59,525 bases of DNA from IMG/VR virus record IMGVR_UViG_3300037234_000303, positions 1 to 59,525 of that record. One strand, 5' to 3'. Positions 57,995 through 59,525 of the stretch are shown here, piece by piece (positions within the stretch are counted from its first letter, which is position 1; the number at the start of each line of letters is the position of its first letter). The notes under the pieces were generated by a model, which saw only the letters and a list, made by a program, of their open reading frames with translations, was not told the origin of the DNA and made no database searches. The stretch is from a virus. Both the position numbers and the translations under genes were made by a program.

Positions 57995-58116
57995 TTCTTT
58001 CTCCGAAAAATAGCGCTGGGGCTACCAAACTCTTCGCGGATGTTCCGCATCAGAATCATGACGCGCAGCACTACTGCCAGAGTCACACTTACATTCATGA
58101 AGATGCGATAGTACAT
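57991..58116 (-). CDS. 41-residue membrane peptide
   Basis: ATG 58116 overlaps the upstream TAA by one base and its TGA overlaps the next ATG. An N-terminal hydrophobic helix (FMNVSVTLAVVLRVMILM) is followed by a basic tail ending RRKK. Function is unknown. Confidence 0.6.
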   Translation of the reverse strand: MYYRIFMNVSVTLAVVLRVMILMRNIREEFGSPSAIFRRKK

Positions 58117-58403
58117 TACTTACCTCGCTTCTGTTTGGTCACTTTCACTATGTCCTTGGAGCCTTTTACCAGCTGGATTTCTACACCCAGAGCTTCTTGC
58201 AGTTGGTCGAAAGCATGTTGCAGAGTTAACTTGTGTTCTGCGGGCCCGATGTACGGGTAAAAGAGCGCCAACCGTTCGTTTACGGGTTCGCCTTTCGCAT
58301 CCACTACCGGGATTGAGATGGTGGGTTCCTTCGGGGCCTGTGTGGAGGCTAGGCATTGTTCTATTACGCCCAGTCGTGTACGTAATTTCTTTATTCCAAA
58401 CAT
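58116..58403 (-). CDS. 95-residue protein of unknown function
   Basis: ATG 58403 follows GAGGAAATACAT. It begins with a basic helix (MFGIKKLRTRLGVIEQ), then a Pro-rich linker and an acidic helix, ending in KVTKQKRGK. It is coupled to the downstream membrane peptide. Function is unknown. Confidence 0.6.
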   Translation of the reverse strand: MFGIKKLRTRLGVIEQCLASTQAPKEPTISIPVVDAKGEPVNERLALFYPYIGPAEHKLTLQHAFDQLQEALGVEIQLVKGSKDIVKVTKQKRGK

Positions 58404-58417
58404 ATGTATTTCCTCGG

Positions 58418-58801
58418 TTATGCGGCTTCGGCGCGTGCGGCCAGAACCTTCTTGTTTTGTGTGTAAGGCTTTGTACGCACGTTGATGGTGCTAACTTCGT
58501 TGCACCGGCGGCATATCACTCGTGCTTTTTGTTTGTCCGCTTCGATGTCGAAGTAGGTATACAGGACGTCGTTCAGGTGGCCAATCTTCTCTTCTGAGAA
58601 TGGCTTCCGGTCGTTGCACTTTACGCTGGTGCGGTTGATCTTCGTCTTCCGCCGGGTGCCACCTTTGCCAGAAAATGGCAGTGGCATGTACCCGGGCATG
58701 TAGGGCAGTCGGGGCTGGTTCGCTAATGATTGGGAGATGCCCATTGCTGCTGCCAGCCGGCTCATCAGTGTTGTTTTGTTCGAGGTCATTCGGTTGTCCA
58801 T
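58418..58801 (-). CDS. 127-residue basic protein with CRRC motif
   Basis: ATG 58801 has AGGAG 8 nt upstream; GTG 58810, overlapping the previous TGA, is an alternative. A Pro/Gly-rich N-terminal half precedes a basic domain with Cys at about 62 and CRRC at about 97-100, possibly metal- and nucleic acid-binding. Function is unknown. Confidence 0.6.
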   Translation of the reverse strand: MDNRMTSNKTTLMSRLAAAMGISQSLANQPRLPYMPGYMPLPFSGKGGTRRKTKINRTSVKCNDRKPFSEEKIGHLNDVLYTYFDIEADKQKARVICRRCNEVSTINVRTKPYTQNKKVLAARAEAA

Positions 58802-58806
58802 AGGAT

Positions 58807-58995
58807 TCACTCCTGTTCCTTTAGAGGTTGGGTTTCGATACGCAGTACATTGTCCATGGGTATGGTTGTTGCTGCGTCGGTATCTACCTGAACTACGGTT
58901 ACGAGTTTGTAGCCTTCACTGTAGTGAGCGGCTCGTTTTGCCACGATATTTACTACGAGGAGGTCTTTTGTGTAGATTCTTATTCTGCATCTCAT
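58807..58995 (-). CDS. 62-residue protein downstream of helicase
   Basis: ATG 58995 overlaps the helicase TGA. It is a small beta-rich protein (KDLLVVNIVAKRAAHY; YKLVTVVQVDTD). The stop can couple to a GTG start of the next gene. Function is unknown. Confidence 0.6.
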   Translation of the reverse strand: MRCRIRIYTKDLLVVNIVAKRAAHYSEGYKLVTVVQVDTDAATTIPMDNVLRIETQPLKEQE

Positions 58996-59525
58996 TCGAG
59001 GAACTCCAGTAGTTCTTGCATTCGTATGTCCTTGCCTTCCATGACTGAGAATACTTTCTCGTCAGCGGTGTTACGGGCGCAGATCATTATGTTCTCAGTC
59101 AGGAACTCTTGGCCAGCACGATAACATCGCGCTAGTCCCTGCCTCATTATGTCGGGGCGATAAGTCGGAGAAGCCCAAATGGACGCAGTCGCCCGAGTGA
59201 GTGTAAGCCCGTGCGCAGCCGACTCAGGCTGTAGGAACAGAGTTTGATAGTCACCCGCTTGAAATCCTCGTACAATGCTATCTCGCTTTTTGTCAGGCAC
59301 AGAGCCGTGTATCGATTCATAACTAATTCCCTCTTTGTCTGCTAGTTTCTTAAGTTCTTCGAGTTGATGCTGCCAAGTGAAGAACACAATACTGTGATCC
59401 CTCTCCTTGACCAGTTCGATCACCAGCTGTATCCGCTCCGGGAATAGGCTGATCTTGTTTCCTGCTGCTGAGTACACTGAACCAGATGCTATCTGAATCA
59501 GCTTCCCAGCTAGTACGGCCGCGTT
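58992..59525 (-). CDS. SNF2/DEAD-type helicase, C-terminal part (cut by window edge)
   Basis: 178 residues, open at the right edge and ending at TGA 58992. The first residues NAAVLAGKLIQIASG match the linker before the second RecA-like domain of SNF2-type helicases. Then come IVFFTWQHQLEELKKLA (motif IV region), IHGSVPDKKRDSIVRGF, LFLQPESAAHGLTLTRA (motif V) and MRQGLARCYRAGQ (motif VI arginine finger). It probably unwinds or remodels DNA during phage replication. The N-terminal ATP-binding half lies outside the window. Confidence 0.88.
   Translation of the reverse strand, partial: NAAVLAGKLIQIASGSVYSAAGNKISLFPERIQLVIELVKERDHSIVFFTWQHQLEELKKLADKEGISYESIHGSVPDKKRDSIVRGFQAGDYQTLFLQPESAAHGLTLTRATASIWASPTYRPDIMRQGLARCYRAGQEFLTENIMICARNTADEKVFSVMEGKDIRMQELLEFLE

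Noticed and set aside
1-59525. Search for phage RNA polymerase, integrase, repressor, restriction or toxin-antitoxin genes
   Set aside because: No product with the needed motifs was recognised in the window; genes outside it cannot be judged.

Overview
The window is a contiguous piece of a tailed double-stranded DNA phage with podovirus-type architecture. It has small and large terminase, a P22-type portal, an acidic scaffold, an N4-gp56-type major capsid protein, a connector and nozzle, a coiled-coil virion protein, very large ejection-type proteins and several receptor-binding proteins. No sheath, tube or tape-measure genes were seen. A T7-type amidase, a GTA-type 3TM holin and signal-peptide proteins point to a Gram-negative host. 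The phage looks related to marine or environmental podoviruses, but nothing in the sequence fixes the host genus. No integrase, repressor or phage RNA polymerase was found in the window.

Layout. A control region at about 4.78-5.20 kb separates two divergent arms. The rightward arm (5203-40620, + strand) holds packaging and head genes (5.2-12.9 kb), connector and tail genes (12.9-23.9 kb), two giant internal virion proteins (23.9-33.2 kb), a receptor-binding cassette with a sulfotransferase (33.2-37.5 kb), and lysis plus late small genes (37.5-40.6 kb). It has its own consensus promoter before the capsid gene at 11080 and an intrinsic terminator after the capsid and decoration genes at 12880. 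The leftward genes lie in two blocks: 1-4774, and 40625-59525 ending against the + strand operon. If the genome is circular or circularly permuted, these blocks join across the window edges into one leftward early/middle operon; that is an inference. Both edge genes are cut: a small membrane protein at the left and a SNF2-type helicase at the right.

The leftward block at 40.6-59.5 kb encodes replication and host-takeover functions: helicase, family A DNA polymerase with 3'-5' exonuclease, a putative ssDNA-binding protein, a VRR-NUC-like nuclease, a Gp88-family protein, rIIA- and rIIB-like proteins, a DUF932 protein, a DHH phosphoesterase, ATP-dependent DNA ligase, a MazG-like pyrophosphohydrolase and an HslV/proteasome-type Ntn protease. 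A tRNA-like element and an intrinsic terminator divide it at 46.7-46.95 kb. Leftward genes are packed tightly, mostly with ATGA, GTGA or TAATG stop/start overlaps. Many encode peptides under 60 residues, including several single-pass membrane peptides; these small genes are annotated here individually.

The points most worth a second look are the protease with an intact Thr/Asp/Lys active site and no partner ATPase, the sulfotransferase inside the tail-fibre cassette, the tail fibre whose DNA repeats are spaced in exact multiples of 21 nt, the TGTCAC repeat cluster beside an AT-rich tract at 195-470, the tRNA-like element with a shortened anticodon arm, and the palindrome laid over the capsid promoter.
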